Origin: an uncultured Sphingomonas sp.
GTDB taxonomy: Bacteria > Pseudomonadota > Alphaproteobacteria > Sphingomonadales > Sphingomonadaceae
DNA length: 39,518 nucleotides
Direction: 5' to 3'
NCBI RefSeq assembly: GCF_913778135.1
Contig: NZ_CAJYVU010000008.1
Span: 1 to 39,518, forward strand
Numbering within the stretch: position 1 is the stretch's first letter; every line of letters begins with the position of its first letter. Below the pieces are notes generated by a model. The model made no database searches. It was not told where the DNA came from and worked only from the letters and a program-made list of their open reading frames with translations. The position numbers and the translations under genes were made by a program. Shown piece after piece: positions 25,888 to 33,476 of this stretch.

Positions 25888-26937
25888 ATGAGCACGCCCC
25901 TGATCGCGATCCTCGCCGGCGACGGCATCGGCCCCGAAGTCACCGCCGAGGCGCGCCGCGTGCTCGAAGCGCTGAACATCGATCTCGCGTTCGAGGAAGC
26001 GCCCGTCGGCGGCGCGGCGTACCGAGCGCAAGGTCATCCGCTACCGTCCGAGACGCTCGACCTCGCGCGGCGCGCCGACGCAATCCTGTTCGGCGCGGTC
26101 GGCGATCCCGCGTTCGACGCGCTGGAGCGCGCCTTTCGGCCCGAGCAGGCAATCCTGGGGCTGCGCAAGGAATTGGGCACGTTCGCCAATCTGCGACCGG
26201 CAAAGATCTTCGCAGGGCTGGAGGATGCCTCCACGCTCAAGCCAGAGATCGCACGCGCGATCGACCTCGTCATCGTGCGCGAGCTGAACGGCGACGTCTA
26301 TTTCGGCGAGAAGGGACGACGCACGAGTGCGGCGGGGTTGCGCGAGGGCCACGACCTGATGCGCTACGACGAAGACGAGGTGCGACGCATCGCGCACGTC
26401 GGGTTCGAGACCGCGGCCAAGCGGCGCGGCAAATTGTGCTCGGTCGACAAGGCAAATGTGCTGGAAACCTCGCAATTGTGGCGCGACGTGGTGATCGAGG
26501 TCGCAAGCGATTATCCGCACGTCGAACTGACCCACATGTACGTCGACAATGCCGCAATGCAGCTGGTGCGCAATCCGGGCGCGTTCGACACGATCGTGAC
26601 GGGCAACCTGTTCGGCGACATTCTGTCGGATCAGGCGAGCATGTGCGTCGGGTCGATCGGTATGCTGCCGTCGGCCTCGCTGGATGCGGCGGGCAAGGGC
26701 TTGTACGAGCCGATCCACGGCTCCGCGCCCGACATCGCCGGACAAGGCAAGGCGAACCCGTGCGCGGCGATCCTGTCGGCGGCGATGCTGCTGCGCCACT
26801 CGCTGAACGAGGCCGCGGCGGCGGACCGGGTCGAGGCGGCGGTGGCAGCGGCGCTCGCGACCGGCGTGCGGACACCCGATCTGGGCGGCGACGCGTCGAC
26901 CCGCGCGATGGGCGACGCGGTGCTGGCGGCGCTCTAG
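25888..26937 (+). CDS. leuB: 3-isopropylmalate dehydrogenase LeuB
   Basis: The 349-residue enzyme carries the isocitrate/isopropylmalate dehydrogenase signature. It has AGDGIGPEV at the start, [15 protein letters not shown], and [27 protein letters not shown] follows, and [10 protein letters not shown] and [13 protein letters not shown] supply metal-binding aspartates. [20 protein letters not shown] is the cofactor/substrate loop. It oxidises and decarboxylates 3-isopropylmalate with NAD in leucine synthesis. The start at 25888 follows GGGAGCGC. It lies right behind recO, which suggests co-transcription. A hairpin overlapping its stop separates it from the convergent mannosyltransferase. Confidence 0.96.
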   Translation: MSTPLIAILAGDGIGPEVTAEARRVLEALNIDLAFEEAPVGGAAYRAQGHPLPSETLDLARRADAILFGAVGDPAFDALERAFRPEQAILGLRKELGTFANLRPAKIFAGLEDASTLKPEIARAIDLVIVRELNGDVYFGEKGRRTSAAGLREGHDLMRYDEDEVRRIAHVGFETAAKRRGKLCSVDKANVLETSQLWRDVVIEVASDYPHVELTHMYVDNAAMQLVRNPGAFDTIVTGNLFGDILSDQASMCVGSIGMLPSASLDAAGKGLYEPIHGSAPDIAGQGKANPCAAILSAAMLLRHSLNEAAAADRVEAAVAAALATGVRTPDLGGDASTRAMGDAVLAAL

Positions 26938-26957
26938 AGCCGGCCGGCGAGCGCTAG
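26934..26957. terminator. Hairpin between leuB and the mannosyltransferase gene
   Basis: CTAGAGC (26934-26940) pairs with GCGCTAG (26951-26957) with one mismatch around a GC-rich centre (CGGCCGGCGA). It includes the leuB stop codon. A role as bidirectional terminator is inferred. Confidence 0.4.
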
Positions 26958-26988
26958 ACCCAGCTGGCAAAACCTAGACCCAGCTGGC
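26954..26988. repeat. Tandem 15-bp duplication at the 3' end of the mannosyltransferase gene
   Basis: CTAGACCCAGCTGGC occurs at 26954-26968 and again at 26974-26988, 20 bp apart. On the minus strand the second copy encodes the gene's final residues and its TAG stop; the first copy lies just downstream, in another frame. Confidence 0.85.
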
Positions 26989-28227
26989 GAACCACGTCCA
27001 GCGGCGGAACGCGCCCGCGTCGGTCAGCGGCTCGGCGCACAAGACCGGCAGGAAGTAGACCAGCAGCGCGAAGCAGACGAGCAGGTAGAGCTCGTCCCAG
27101 CCGCGCAAGCTCGCGCGCCAATGGTCGAGCGCGACCGCTAGCGCCACGACCAGAAAGATGCCGCTGGGGTAATAATAATAATAGAAGCCGAGCGATTTCG
27201 GGATCAGTGCCCAGATCAGCAGGCTGGCGACCCACAACAGCGCCGGGGCGAGCAGCCGAGCCGAGTCGGTTTTCACCCAGGCCCAGAACAGCGTCGCCAC
27301 GGCCACGAGCCCGCCCCACATAATCGCGGGATTGCCGATCATCCAGATGCCGCGCTGCACGCCGTCGACGGGTTCGTACAGGTACCAGATCGGTCGCTGC
27401 ATTAGCGGCCAGGTGTACCAGTTCGACTGATAGGTGTGCGGCGGCAGGATCTGCGTCTGGCGCGCGTACATCTCGAGCTGGAACGGGATCAGCCGCGACC
27501 AGGTCATCGGATCGCTGGTGTAGAAGAACGCGGGCGCGAAGGTCAGTAGGTACGTGCCGACCGACACGATGCCGAGCAGCGCGATCGCGACGACCGGATG
27601 CATGCCGCGCCAGCGTTCCGGGTGGCCGTGTCGCAACCGGAGATAAGCGACCGCGGCAAAGGCGACGTACGGGCCCGCGGTCCACTTGCACGCGGTGCCG
27701 AGCCCCAGCAGCGCCGCGCCCGCGCACCAGCGCGCATGGAAGTGGCCCCGGGTCGGCGCGCGCGCGGACCATGCCAGCACGACGATGCCCCACAGCAGGA
27801 ACGCGGCCAGAAAGGTGTCGAGCATCGCGATGCGTGCCTGAACGAAGACGGTGAACGACATCAGCGCGAGCGCGGCGCCGATCAGGCTGGCACGCACGCG
27901 CCCCGTCAGCAGCTGCACCAGCGCGAATACGCCCGTGACCGTCGCCGCCCCCGCGATTGTCGAGGCGAAGCGCCAGCCGAACGGCTCGTCGCCGAACCAC
28001 GCCATCGACAGCGCGATCAATTCCTTGGCGAGCAGCGGATGCTCGATGTTGGTCGGTCCTGACAGATCGCGCATCGCGCGCGCGGCGGGCACATAGTGAA
28101 CCTCGTCGAACACCAGCTTGTTCGGCACGCCGAGCCGGACGAGGAAGATCACCTCGCTCAACAGCGCGATCAGCGCACCGACCAGCATGGGGCGTTTCAG
28201 AAAAGCGGTTCGTTGGGGTTCGGTCAC
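26974..28227 (-). CDS. Dolichyl-phosphate-mannose-protein mannosyltransferase (PMT) family membrane enzyme
   Basis: The 417-residue protein has about nine to ten membrane helices. The first outside loop holds FDEVHYVPAARAM with the conserved Asp-Glu pair of GT39/PMT enzymes. IEHPLLAKELIALSMAWFGDEPFGWR and YTWPLMQRPIWYLY match other family loops, and the loop SLGFYYYYYPSG carries the aromatic motif near the last helices. PMTs transfer mannose from a lipid phosphate to protein Ser/Thr on the outer side of the membrane. Start: GTG at 28227 with a weak GAGAGATGG upstream; ATG at 28188 is an alternative. Four successive TAT codons followed by TAC give five tyrosines, unusual in this GC-rich gene. 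The C-terminus FASWV is duplicated in DNA just after the stop. Confidence 0.85.
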   Translation of the reverse strand: MTEPQRTAFLKRPMLVGALIALLSEVIFLVRLGVPNKLVFDEVHYVPAARAMRDLSGPTNIEHPLLAKELIALSMAWFGDEPFGWRFASTIAGAATVTGVFALVQLLTGRVRASLIGAALALMSFTVFVQARIAMLDTFLAAFLLWGIVVLAWSARAPTRGHFHARWCAGAALLGLGTACKWTAGPYVAFAAVAYLRLRHGHPERWRGMHPVVAIALLGIVSVGTYLLTFAPAFFYTSDPMTWSRLIPFQLEMYARQTQILPPHTYQSNWYTWPLMQRPIWYLYEPVDGVQRGIWMIGNPAIMWGGLVAVATLFWAWVKTDSARLLAPALLWVASLLIWALIPKSLGFYYYYYPSGIFLVVALAVALDHWRASLRGWDELYLLVCFALLVYFLPVLCAEPLTDAGAFRRWTWFASWV

Positions 28228-28279
28228 GCGCCATCTCTCGACTGCGTACGCGCGAGAGGCAAGGGGCAGGGGCTAGGGG

Positions 28280-28307
28280 ATGCCGGGGGTTGAGTCAGGC
28301 CCGGCGT
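28280..28307 (+). promoter_or_regulatory. Hairpin in the metZ leader, possible regulatory RNA element
   Basis: An 8-bp stem (GCCGGG at 28282-28287 with CCCGGC at 28300-28305, extended by one A-T and one G-T pair) encloses a 12-base loop GGTTGAGTCAGG. It ends about 18 bases before the metZ ATG. The loop contains GAGTC, a CcrM/GANTC-type site. Confidence 0.35.
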
Positions 28308-28325
28308 GGGGGCAAAGCGGATGGC

Positions 28326-29531
28326 ATGAAGCGTCGCACTGGCCAGGACCGTTCGATCACCCAGACCTGGCGTCCCGCCACCCAGGCAATCCGCGGCGGC
28401 ACCGCCCGGTCTGATTGGGGCGAGACGAGCGAGGCGCTGTTCCTCACCTCCGGCTACAGCTACGACCGAGCCGAGGACGCCGCGGCGCGCTTCGCGGGCG
28501 AGCAGGCGGGCATGACCTACTCGCGGTTGCAGAACCCGACGGTCGAGATGCTGGAAGAGCGCATCGCGCTGCTGGAGGGCGCGGAGGCGTGCCGGACGAT
28601 GGCGACCGGCATGGCGGCGATGACCGCGGTGCTGCTATGCCAATTGGAACAAGGCGACCACGTCGTTGCGGGGCGCGCCGCGTTCGGCTCGTGCCGCTGG
28701 CTGACCGACACGCTGCTGCCGAAGTTCGGTATTCAGACCACGATCGTCGACGCGCGCGATCCGCAGCAATTTATTGACGCTGTGCGCCCTGAGACCAAGG
28801 TCTTCTTCTTCGAAACGCCGGCCAATCCGACGATGGACGTGGTCGACCTGCGCGCGGTGTGTGGGATCGCGCGTGAGCGCGGCATCCGCAGCGTGGTCGA
28901 CAATGCCTTCGCGACGCCGGCGCTGCAGCGACCGATGGAGTTTGGCGCGGACGTGACCGCTTACTCCGCGACCAAGATGATGGACGGGCAGGGTCGCGTG
29001 CTGGCGGGCGCGGTGTGCGGCAGCGCCGACTTCATCAACAACACGCTGCTGCCGTTCACGCGCAATACCGGACCGACGCTGTCGGCATTCAACGCCTGGG
29101 TGGTGCTGAAGGGACTGGAGACGCTCGATCTGCGCATCCGGCGGCAGTCGGAATCCTCGGTGAAGGTCGGCGAATTCCTCGAGCAACGCGTGCCGCGTAT
29201 CCTTCATCCCGGCCTTGCAAGCCACCCGCAGCACGCGCTGGCGATGAGCCAGATGGAGGCGGCGGGACCGATCTTCGCGCTCGAGGTCGTCGACCGCGCG
29301 CAAGCGCACGCACTGCTCAACGCGCTGACATTGATCGACATCTCGAACAACATCGGCGACTCGCGCTCGCTGATGACGCATCCGGCCTCGACCACCCATT
29401 ACGGCGTCGCGGAGGACAAACGGCTGGAGATGGGCGTGACCGACGGGCTGCTGCGGTTAAACGTCGGACTGGAGGACCCGCGCGACCTGATCGACGACCT
29501 CGACCAGGCGCTCTCGCAGGTCGGGCTGTGA
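28326..29531 (+). CDS. metZ: O-succinylhomoserine sulfhydrylase MetZ
   Basis: The 401-residue PLP enzyme belongs to the Cys/Met metabolism family. SGYSYDRAEDAAARFAGEQ and TYSRLQNPTVEMLEERIALLEGAE open the substrate region. The sequence YSATKMMDGQGR contains PLP-binding Lys217; FFETPANPTMDVVDL and NTGPTLSAFNAWVVLKGLETL follow. The pattern fits MetZ, which makes homocysteine from O-succinylhomoserine and sulfide; cystathionine gamma-lyase/synthase relatives would look similar. The ATG at 28326 is in a region without a strong Shine-Dalgarno. It overlaps apaG by 4 bp (GTGA) and so leads a metZ-apaG-lysR operon. A hairpin lies in its leader. Confidence 0.9.
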   Translation: MKRRTGQDRSITQTWRPATQAIRGGTARSDWGETSEALFLTSGYSYDRAEDAAARFAGEQAGMTYSRLQNPTVEMLEERIALLEGAEACRTMATGMAAMTAVLLCQLEQGDHVVAGRAAFGSCRWLTDTLLPKFGIQTTIVDARDPQQFIDAVRPETKVFFFETPANPTMDVVDLRAVCGIARERGIRSVVDNAFATPALQRPMEFGADVTAYSATKMMDGQGRVLAGAVCGSADFINNTLLPFTRNTGPTLSAFNAWVVLKGLETLDLRIRRQSESSVKVGEFLEQRVPRILHPGLASHPQHALAMSQMEAAGPIFALEVVDRAQAHALLNALTLIDISNNIGDSRSLMTHPASTTHYGVAEDKRLEMGVTDGLLRLNVGLEDPRDLIDDLDQALSQVGL

Positions 29532-29941
29532 CCGCGCCATCGGTGAAGGCGCTGTTCGACGTCGCCGAAACGACGCGCGGGGTCACCGTGCGCGTGTCGG
29601 TCAGCTACCTCGCCGAACAGTCGGAGCCGGCGCGCGGGCGCTGGTTCTGGGCCTATCACATCCGCATCGAGAATGACGGCGCGGGTGCGGTGCAATTACT
29701 GACGCGGCACTGGATCATCACCGATGGGCGCGGCGCGCGTCACTCGGTCGAGGGCGAGGGCGTGGTCGGCGAGCAGCCGCTGATCGCAGCCGGCGCCAGC
29801 TACGATTACGTGTCGGGCTGCCCGCTCTCCACCACGACGGGCGCGATGCAGGGCAGTTACCGCATGGTCGACGAGGACGGCGCGACGTTCGATGTCGTAA
29901 TCCCGAGATTCGCGCTCCACGCACCCGCGGTGGCGCAGTGA
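29528..29941 (+). CDS. apaG: ApaG domain protein
   Basis: The 137-residue protein is close to the usual ApaG length (about 125). It shows the beta-sandwich pattern: GVTVRVSVSYLAEQSEPARGRWFWAYHIRIEN, LLTRHWIITDGRGARHSVEGEGVVGEQP, and GCPLSTTTGAMQGSYRMVDEDG with a Gly-rich TTGAMQGSY loop. ApaG is linked in enterics to cobalt and magnesium resistance and to the Ap4A operon; its biochemical role is uncertain. It starts at GTG sharing 4 bp with metZ and in turn shares 4 bp with the LysR gene. Confidence 0.92.
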   Translation: MTAPSVKALFDVAETTRGVTVRVSVSYLAEQSEPARGRWFWAYHIRIENDGAGAVQLLTRHWIITDGRGARHSVEGEGVVGEQPLIAAGASYDYVSGCPLSTTTGAMQGSYRMVDEDGATFDVVIPRFALHAPAVAQ

Positions 29942-30729
29942 AGCGGACGCATCTGCCGCTCAACGGTCTGCGCGTCCTCGACGCCGCGGCGCGCCACCTG
30001 TCGTTCACCCGCGCGGCGGACGAGCTGGCAGTCACGCCGGCCGCGGTCGGGCAGCAGGTGCGCGCGCTGGAGGATACGCTCGGCGTTGTGCTGTTCCGGC
30101 GCACGACCAAGGGACTGGAGCTGACCGATGAGGCAGCGGCGGGCCTGGGGCCGTTGCGCGCGGCATTCCTCCAATTCGAGGACGCGGTGCGCGCGATGCA
30201 GGCGGGGCAATCGTCCAAGTCGCTGACGATCGCAGCACCGCGCGACCTGACCGAAAAATGGCTGCTGCCGCGCCTCGCCGAGATCGCCGGGAGCGATCCC
30301 GACCTGCGTTTCTCTCTGGTGGTCGCCGACGAGGGGCTGGATTTCACCGAGGCCAATCTCGACCTCGCGATCCGCTGGGGTGAGGGGCCAGGCGCACACG
30401 AGGGTGAGGCGATCGAGAGCGACGGGCTGGTCACGGTCGAGCGGCCGGGCGGTGGCGCCGACACGCTGATCGCGTGGCCCGGCTCACCCGACGACGTGGC
30501 GACGCCGGTCGTCCGGGTCGGCGATGCGGGGCTGGCGATCGATGCAGCGGCGGCGGGGCTTGGCCGCGCGATTGTGCCCGAACTGCTCGCCGCACGCGAC
30601 GTGGGCGAGGGACGGGTCGTGGTGGTCGGAGCAGCGGAACCGTCGCGGCGCGGCTATTGGCTAGTCGCGCCGACCCCGCAATGGCGGCAGAAGAAGGTGC
30701 AGGCGCTGGTCGAGGCCCTGACCGGGTAG
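29938..30729 (+). CDS. LysR-family transcription regulator, short form
   Basis: The 263-residue protein has the LysR winged helix-turn-helix at residues about 7-66 (LNGLRVLDAAARHLSFTRAADELAVTPAAVGQQVRALEDTLGVVLFRRT). A linker helix follows, then a periplasmic-binding-like effector domain (LTIAAPRDLTEKWLLPRLAEI). LysR proteins are usually near 300 residues; this one has a compressed effector region, though the domain looks continuous and not broken. The N-terminus resembles the GcvA/GcvR-type subgroup. Start: GTG overlapping apaG by 4 bp. Because LysR proteins often control adjacent genes, it may autoregulate or act on metZ-apaG; this is inference. Confidence 0.88.
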   Translation: MKRTHLPLNGLRVLDAAARHLSFTRAADELAVTPAAVGQQVRALEDTLGVVLFRRTTKGLELTDEAAAGLGPLRAAFLQFEDAVRAMQAGQSSKSLTIAAPRDLTEKWLLPRLAEIAGSDPDLRFSLVVADEGLDFTEANLDLAIRWGEGPGAHEGEAIESDGLVTVERPGGGADTLIAWPGSPDDVATPVVRVGDAGLAIDAAAAGLGRAIVPELLAARDVGEGRVVVVGAAEPSRRGYWLVAPTPQWRQKKVQALVEALTG

Positions 30730-30773
30730 GTGACGGCGGAAGCGGGGTGACCCGCCCCCCGCCCCCGCGTCAC
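30730..30773. terminator. Bidirectional hairpin terminator between convergent lysR and hypothetical gene
   Basis: An outer 6-bp stem (GTGACG 30730-30735, CGTCAC 30768-30773) encloses GCGGG-GTGA-CCCGC (30742-30755), a perfect 5-bp stem on a GNRA-type loop. It fills most of the 45-bp gap. Confidence 0.55.
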
Positions 30774-30774
30774 G

Positions 30775-31152
30775 TCACTTCTTGCGCGCGCGCTTGGGCG
30801 CCGCGGCTGCTTCCTTGTCCTCTTCCTCGTCGTGCTCTTCCTCGCCCGCTTCGGTCAGCGCCTCGCCGAGTGCCTTGAGCTTGTCCTGCGACTTGTCGGC
30901 CTTGTCAGCGATCTTGGTGGTCGCGGCACCCAGGCGGTGAAGCAGTGCGTGAACGCGGTTGGCGTCGGGCGAGTCCTTCTCCAGCTGCTTGCGCAGCGAG
31001 GCGAGGTTGCGAAGGATTCCCTTCGCGCCCGACACGTCGCTGTCGGCGAGTGCGGCTTCCCAATCCTCGACCATGTCGGCACCCTTCGCGGGCTTGGTCG
31101 ATTCCAGTCCGCGATTGATCGCGTTCATTGTTCCAGCGAATTTGACGGCCAT
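30775..31152 (-). CDS. Small charged helical protein of unknown function
   Basis: This 125-residue protein starts at ATG 31152 with AGGAG about 10 bases upstream. It has no membrane segment. An alpha-helical middle (ANRVHALLHRLGAATTKIADKADKSQDKLKALGEAL) is followed by a very acidic tract (EEEHDEEEDKEAAAA) and a basic end (PKRARKK). The layout suggests a nucleic acid-associated or chaperone-like small protein, but no family is recognised. The longer reading from 31203 adds residues without a binding site. It lies downstream of the ABC-2 permease, both on the minus strand with a 76-bp gap. Confidence 0.7.
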   Translation of the reverse strand: MAVKFAGTMNAINRGLESTKPAKGADMVEDWEAALADSDVSGAKGILRNLASLRKQLEKDSPDANRVHALLHRLGAATTKIADKADKSQDKLKALGEALTEAGEEEHDEEEDKEAAAAPKRARKK

Positions 31153-31168
31153 GTGACGAACTCTCCTG

Positions 31169-31184
31169 GCGGGCGAATGCCCGC
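31169..31184. other. Perfect 6-bp hairpin just upstream of the small charged-protein gene
   Basis: GCGGGC-GAAT-GCCCGC (31169-31184) lies 16 bases before the ATG on the minus strand, beside its Shine-Dalgarno. It could terminate the permease mRNA or influence translation. Confidence 0.4.
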
Positions 31185-31228
31185 GCGTGGAAACGAGGCC
31201 CACCTGCTAAGTGTCCGTCGTGACTCAA

Positions 31229-32080
31229 TTAGTTCTTCAATTTCCAGCCGCGACGCAGCAACGTGTAGCAGAGCACGCCCATCGCCACGTCGATCGCGAG
31301 GATAACGATGCTGCCCAGCATCACGGGCGAATCGGCGGTGCCGAGGAAGCCGTAACGGAAGCCCGAAATGACGTAGAAGAACGGGTTGACGTGGCTGAAC
31401 GCACGGAATGCGGGCGCCAGGTGATCGACCGAATAGAAGGTGCCCGACAACAGGGTTAGCGGCGCGATGACGAAGTTGGTGACGGCGGCGGCATGGTCGA
31501 ACTTCTCCGCCCAGATCGAGGTCAGCACACCCGCGAGGCTCAGGAACAAGGCGCCCAGCAGCCCGAACCACAATACCGCCAGCGGATGCTGTGGCGTGAC
31601 ATGGACGTCCGGCCAGAGCGACATCGCCAGCCACACCGCCGTGCCGACGCAGAAGGCGCGCGTGACCGCACCCCCCGTCAGCGCGGCGAGCAACTCTCCG
31701 GTAGACAGCGGCGGTTGCAGATAGTCGACAATCGTGCCCTGGATCTTGCCGACCAGCAGCGAGAAGCTGGCATTGGCGAACGCGTTCTGCATCATGCCCA
31801 TGATGATGAGGCCAGGCGCGACGAAGTCGGCGAAGGGCACGACCGTGCCGCCGACGCGCACGGGCGCGCGCGCGCCGTTCGCGACCGTGAAGATGACAAG
31901 GAACAGCAGGGTCGTGATCGCGGGCGCCCACACCGTCTGGAGCTGCACCTTGAAGAAACGGCGCACCTCCTTCACATAGAGCGTCCGCAGGCCGCCCCAG
32001 TTCACGTTCCGGATGACCGGGACACCCGGTGCGTTCCTGACTGCCGATTGGACTTGGCCGATTGGGGGCTGGCTGCTCAT
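31229..32080 (-). CDS. ABC-2 type transporter permease (YadH-like), without adjacent ATPase
   Basis: The 283-residue protein has six membrane helices after a cytoplasmic start (GLRTLYVKEVRRFFKVQLQTVWAPAITTLLFLVIF). FVAPGLIIMGMMQNAFANASFSLLVGKIQGTIVDYLQPPLS and LSGTFYSVDHLAPAFRAFSHVNPFFYVISGFRYG match ABC-2 export permeases of the YadH type. Such permeases need an ATPase subunit, usually encoded right beside them; none is found in the flanking DNA. The cargo is unknown. ATG at 32080; no Shine-Dalgarno is evident. It is divergent from gcrA by 62 bp. Confidence 0.88.
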   Translation of the reverse strand: MSSQPPIGQVQSAVRNAPGVPVIRNVNWGGLRTLYVKEVRRFFKVQLQTVWAPAITTLLFLVIFTVANGARAPVRVGGTVVPFADFVAPGLIIMGMMQNAFANASFSLLVGKIQGTIVDYLQPPLSTGELLAALTGGAVTRAFCVGTAVWLAMSLWPDVHVTPQHPLAVLWFGLLGALFLSLAGVLTSIWAEKFDHAAAVTNFVIAPLTLLSGTFYSVDHLAPAFRAFSHVNPFFYVISGFRYGFLGTADSPVMLGSIVILAIDVAMGVLCYTLLRRGWKLKN

Positions 32081-32142
32081 GGCTCTGGCGGGTAACCGTT
32101 GCCGACAGCACCCGCAACCGGCACGCTTGAGGGATTACACGA

Positions 32143-32871
32143 ATGTCCTGGACCGACGAGCGCATCGACACGCTCAAGACCATGTGGGAAGCCGGCCAGA
32201 CCGCGAGCCAGATCGCCGAAGCGCTGGGCGGGGTCAGCCGCAATGCCGTGATCGGCAAGGCGCATCGTCTGGGCCTGCAGTCGCGCCCATCGCCGGTGAT
32301 CAGCAAGGAGGAAGCGCGCGCACAGGCCGCGGCGGCGCAGGATGCTGCCCCCGTAACCGAGCCGGTTCCCGAGGTCGCTGAGGCGGAGACGGTCGTGATC
32401 GCCGAACCGGAACCGGTGATCGCACCCGCCCCGCCGCCCGCTCCCGAGCCGGTCGTCGATGAAGATGAGGAGGAGGAAGAGGCAGAGCCCGTCGCAGCAG
32501 CGCCGGCGGTGCGCGAGCGTCCGGTCGAATCGCAGCAGCCGATCCTCCGCTCGGTCGGGCCCGGCGGCTTCGTTCGCCAGTCCCCCGGCGAGCAGCAGGC
32601 GCCGAGCACCCCCGCACCGCCGCGCCGGCTGGTCCCTGCCCGCACCGCGCCCGAATATGCCGACAAGACCTCGTTGCTCGATCTGAGCGACAAGGTCTGC
32701 AAGTGGCCGCTCGGTCACCCGGGCGAGCCGGACTTCCACTTTTGCGGCGAAAAGGTGAATCCCGGCTTCCCGTACTGCGTTACGCACTGCGGCCACGCTT
32801 ATCAGGCGCAGCTGCCGCGTCGCGACCGCCGCGCGCCGCCGCTGCCGTTCGGTGGTCCGCGCATGCGCTGA
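32143..32871 (+). CDS. gcrA: Cell-cycle regulator GcrA
   Basis: The 242-residue protein starts with the GcrA DNA-binding domain (SWTDERIDTLKTMWEAGQTA...VSRNAVIGKAHRLGL). A long Ala/Pro/Glu-rich disordered linker carries acidic runs (DEDEEEEEAE). The protein ends with the conserved C-terminal sigma-70-binding region (VCKWPLGHPGEPDFHFCGEK...YCVTHCGHAYQ) with Cys/His residues. In Caulobacter, GcrA binds sigma-70 and GANTC-methylated promoters to control cell-cycle genes. The linker is long for the family. Start: ATG 32143 after GAGGGATTACACGA. A strong hairpin terminator follows. Confidence 0.95.
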   Translation: MSWTDERIDTLKTMWEAGQTASQIAEALGGVSRNAVIGKAHRLGLQSRPSPVISKEEARAQAAAAQDAAPVTEPVPEVAEAETVVIAEPEPVIAPAPPPAPEPVVDEDEEEEEAEPVAAAPAVRERPVESQQPILRSVGPGGFVRQSPGEQQAPSTPAPPRRLVPARTAPEYADKTSLLDLSDKVCKWPLGHPGEPDFHFCGEKVNPGFPYCVTHCGHAYQAQLPRRDRRAPPLPFGGPRMR

Positions 32872-32895
32872 GCAGCGCGCAACATCCGCATCTTT

Positions 32896-32936
32896 CAAAG
32901 GGTCGGTCCAATCCGGTGGGATGGGCCGACCCTTTG
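32896..32936 (+). terminator. Strong intrinsic terminator after gcrA
   Basis: CAAAGGGTCGG (32896-32906) pairs perfectly with CCGACCCTTTG (32926-32936). Three more pairs including one wobble extend the stem to 14 bp around a 13-base loop. A short T-rich tail (TCGTT) follows. Confidence 0.75.
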
Positions 32937-33015
32937 TCGTTGAGGAAATTGTGTAAATGCCGTGTTCGGTGAACGAATACGCGGTGCCGAACCGCTACCA
33001 ATGGTGAGCGATACA

Positions 33016-33031
33016 TAACCCGAAAGGGTTA
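33016..33031 (+). promoter_or_regulatory. Hairpin at the ribosome binding site of the TadE-like gene
   Basis: TAACCC-GAAA-GGGTTA forms a perfect 6-bp stem with a GNRA tetraloop. It ends 4 bases before the ATG at 33036. The AAGGG/TTAGG that would serve as Shine-Dalgarno lies inside or beside the stem. Confidence 0.45.
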
Positions 33032-33035
33032 GGTC

Positions 33036-33476
33036 ATGGTGGGATTACTCCCTCGCTTCAGGAATCGGTGGCAGTCGCGGCTGGTCGGTCAATGTCGTGG
33101 TGCGGTGCTGATCGAGTTCGCGCTGGTGCTGCCAATCCTGATCACGCTGGTGATGGGGGTGCTGTGCTATGGCCAGTATATCTGGCTCGCGCACAGCGTA
33201 CAGGCGGCCGCGAACGACGCGGCACGCGCGATCGTCGCCGGTGTAACCCCGGCCGAGCGTCTCACGCTGGCGCAGGCGGCGGTCGCGACCGACATCGCGA
33301 GCATCGCCGAGTTGAAGAGCGACAAGGTGGCGCTCGCGATCGATGAAGCGGGCGCCCGCGCGACGATCAGGCTGCGCGTCGACGCGCGCGTGCTCACGTT
33401 GCTCTCGACCGGCATCGTGCCGCTGCCGGAGCCGGTAATCGAGCGGCGCGCGGTGGTGTCGCTGGCGGTGCTGTGA
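33036..33476 (+). CDS. TadE-like pilus-assembly protein
   Basis: The 146-residue protein has a basic N-terminus (PRFRNRWQSRLVGQCRG). The TadE-type membrane helix AVLIEFALVLPILITLVMGVLCYGQY follows, with the conserved Glu and Phe-Ala-Leu pattern after a small residue. An outward domain contains AAANDAARAIVAG, typical of TadE/TadG. Such proteins act with Flp pili on the cell surface. No other tad genes lie in this window, so the pilus machinery must be elsewhere. The stop overlaps the TadG-like gene by 4 bp (GTGA). A hairpin sits at its ribosome binding site. Confidence 0.85.
   Translation: MVGLLPRFRNRWQSRLVGQCRGAVLIEFALVLPILITLVMGVLCYGQYIWLAHSVQAAANDAARAIVAGVTPAERLTLAQAAVATDIASIAELKSDKVALAIDEAGARATIRLRVDARVLTLLSTGIVPLPEPVIERRAVVSLAVL

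Noticed and set aside
26954..28234. 426-residue open frame in another frame over the mannosyltransferase
   Set aside because: It lacks membrane segments and is Arg-rich, the usual frame shadow.
28228..28325. SAM-II-type riboswitch before metZ
   Set aside because: The conserved loop and 3' pseudoknot elements are absent; only an unassigned hairpin is supported.
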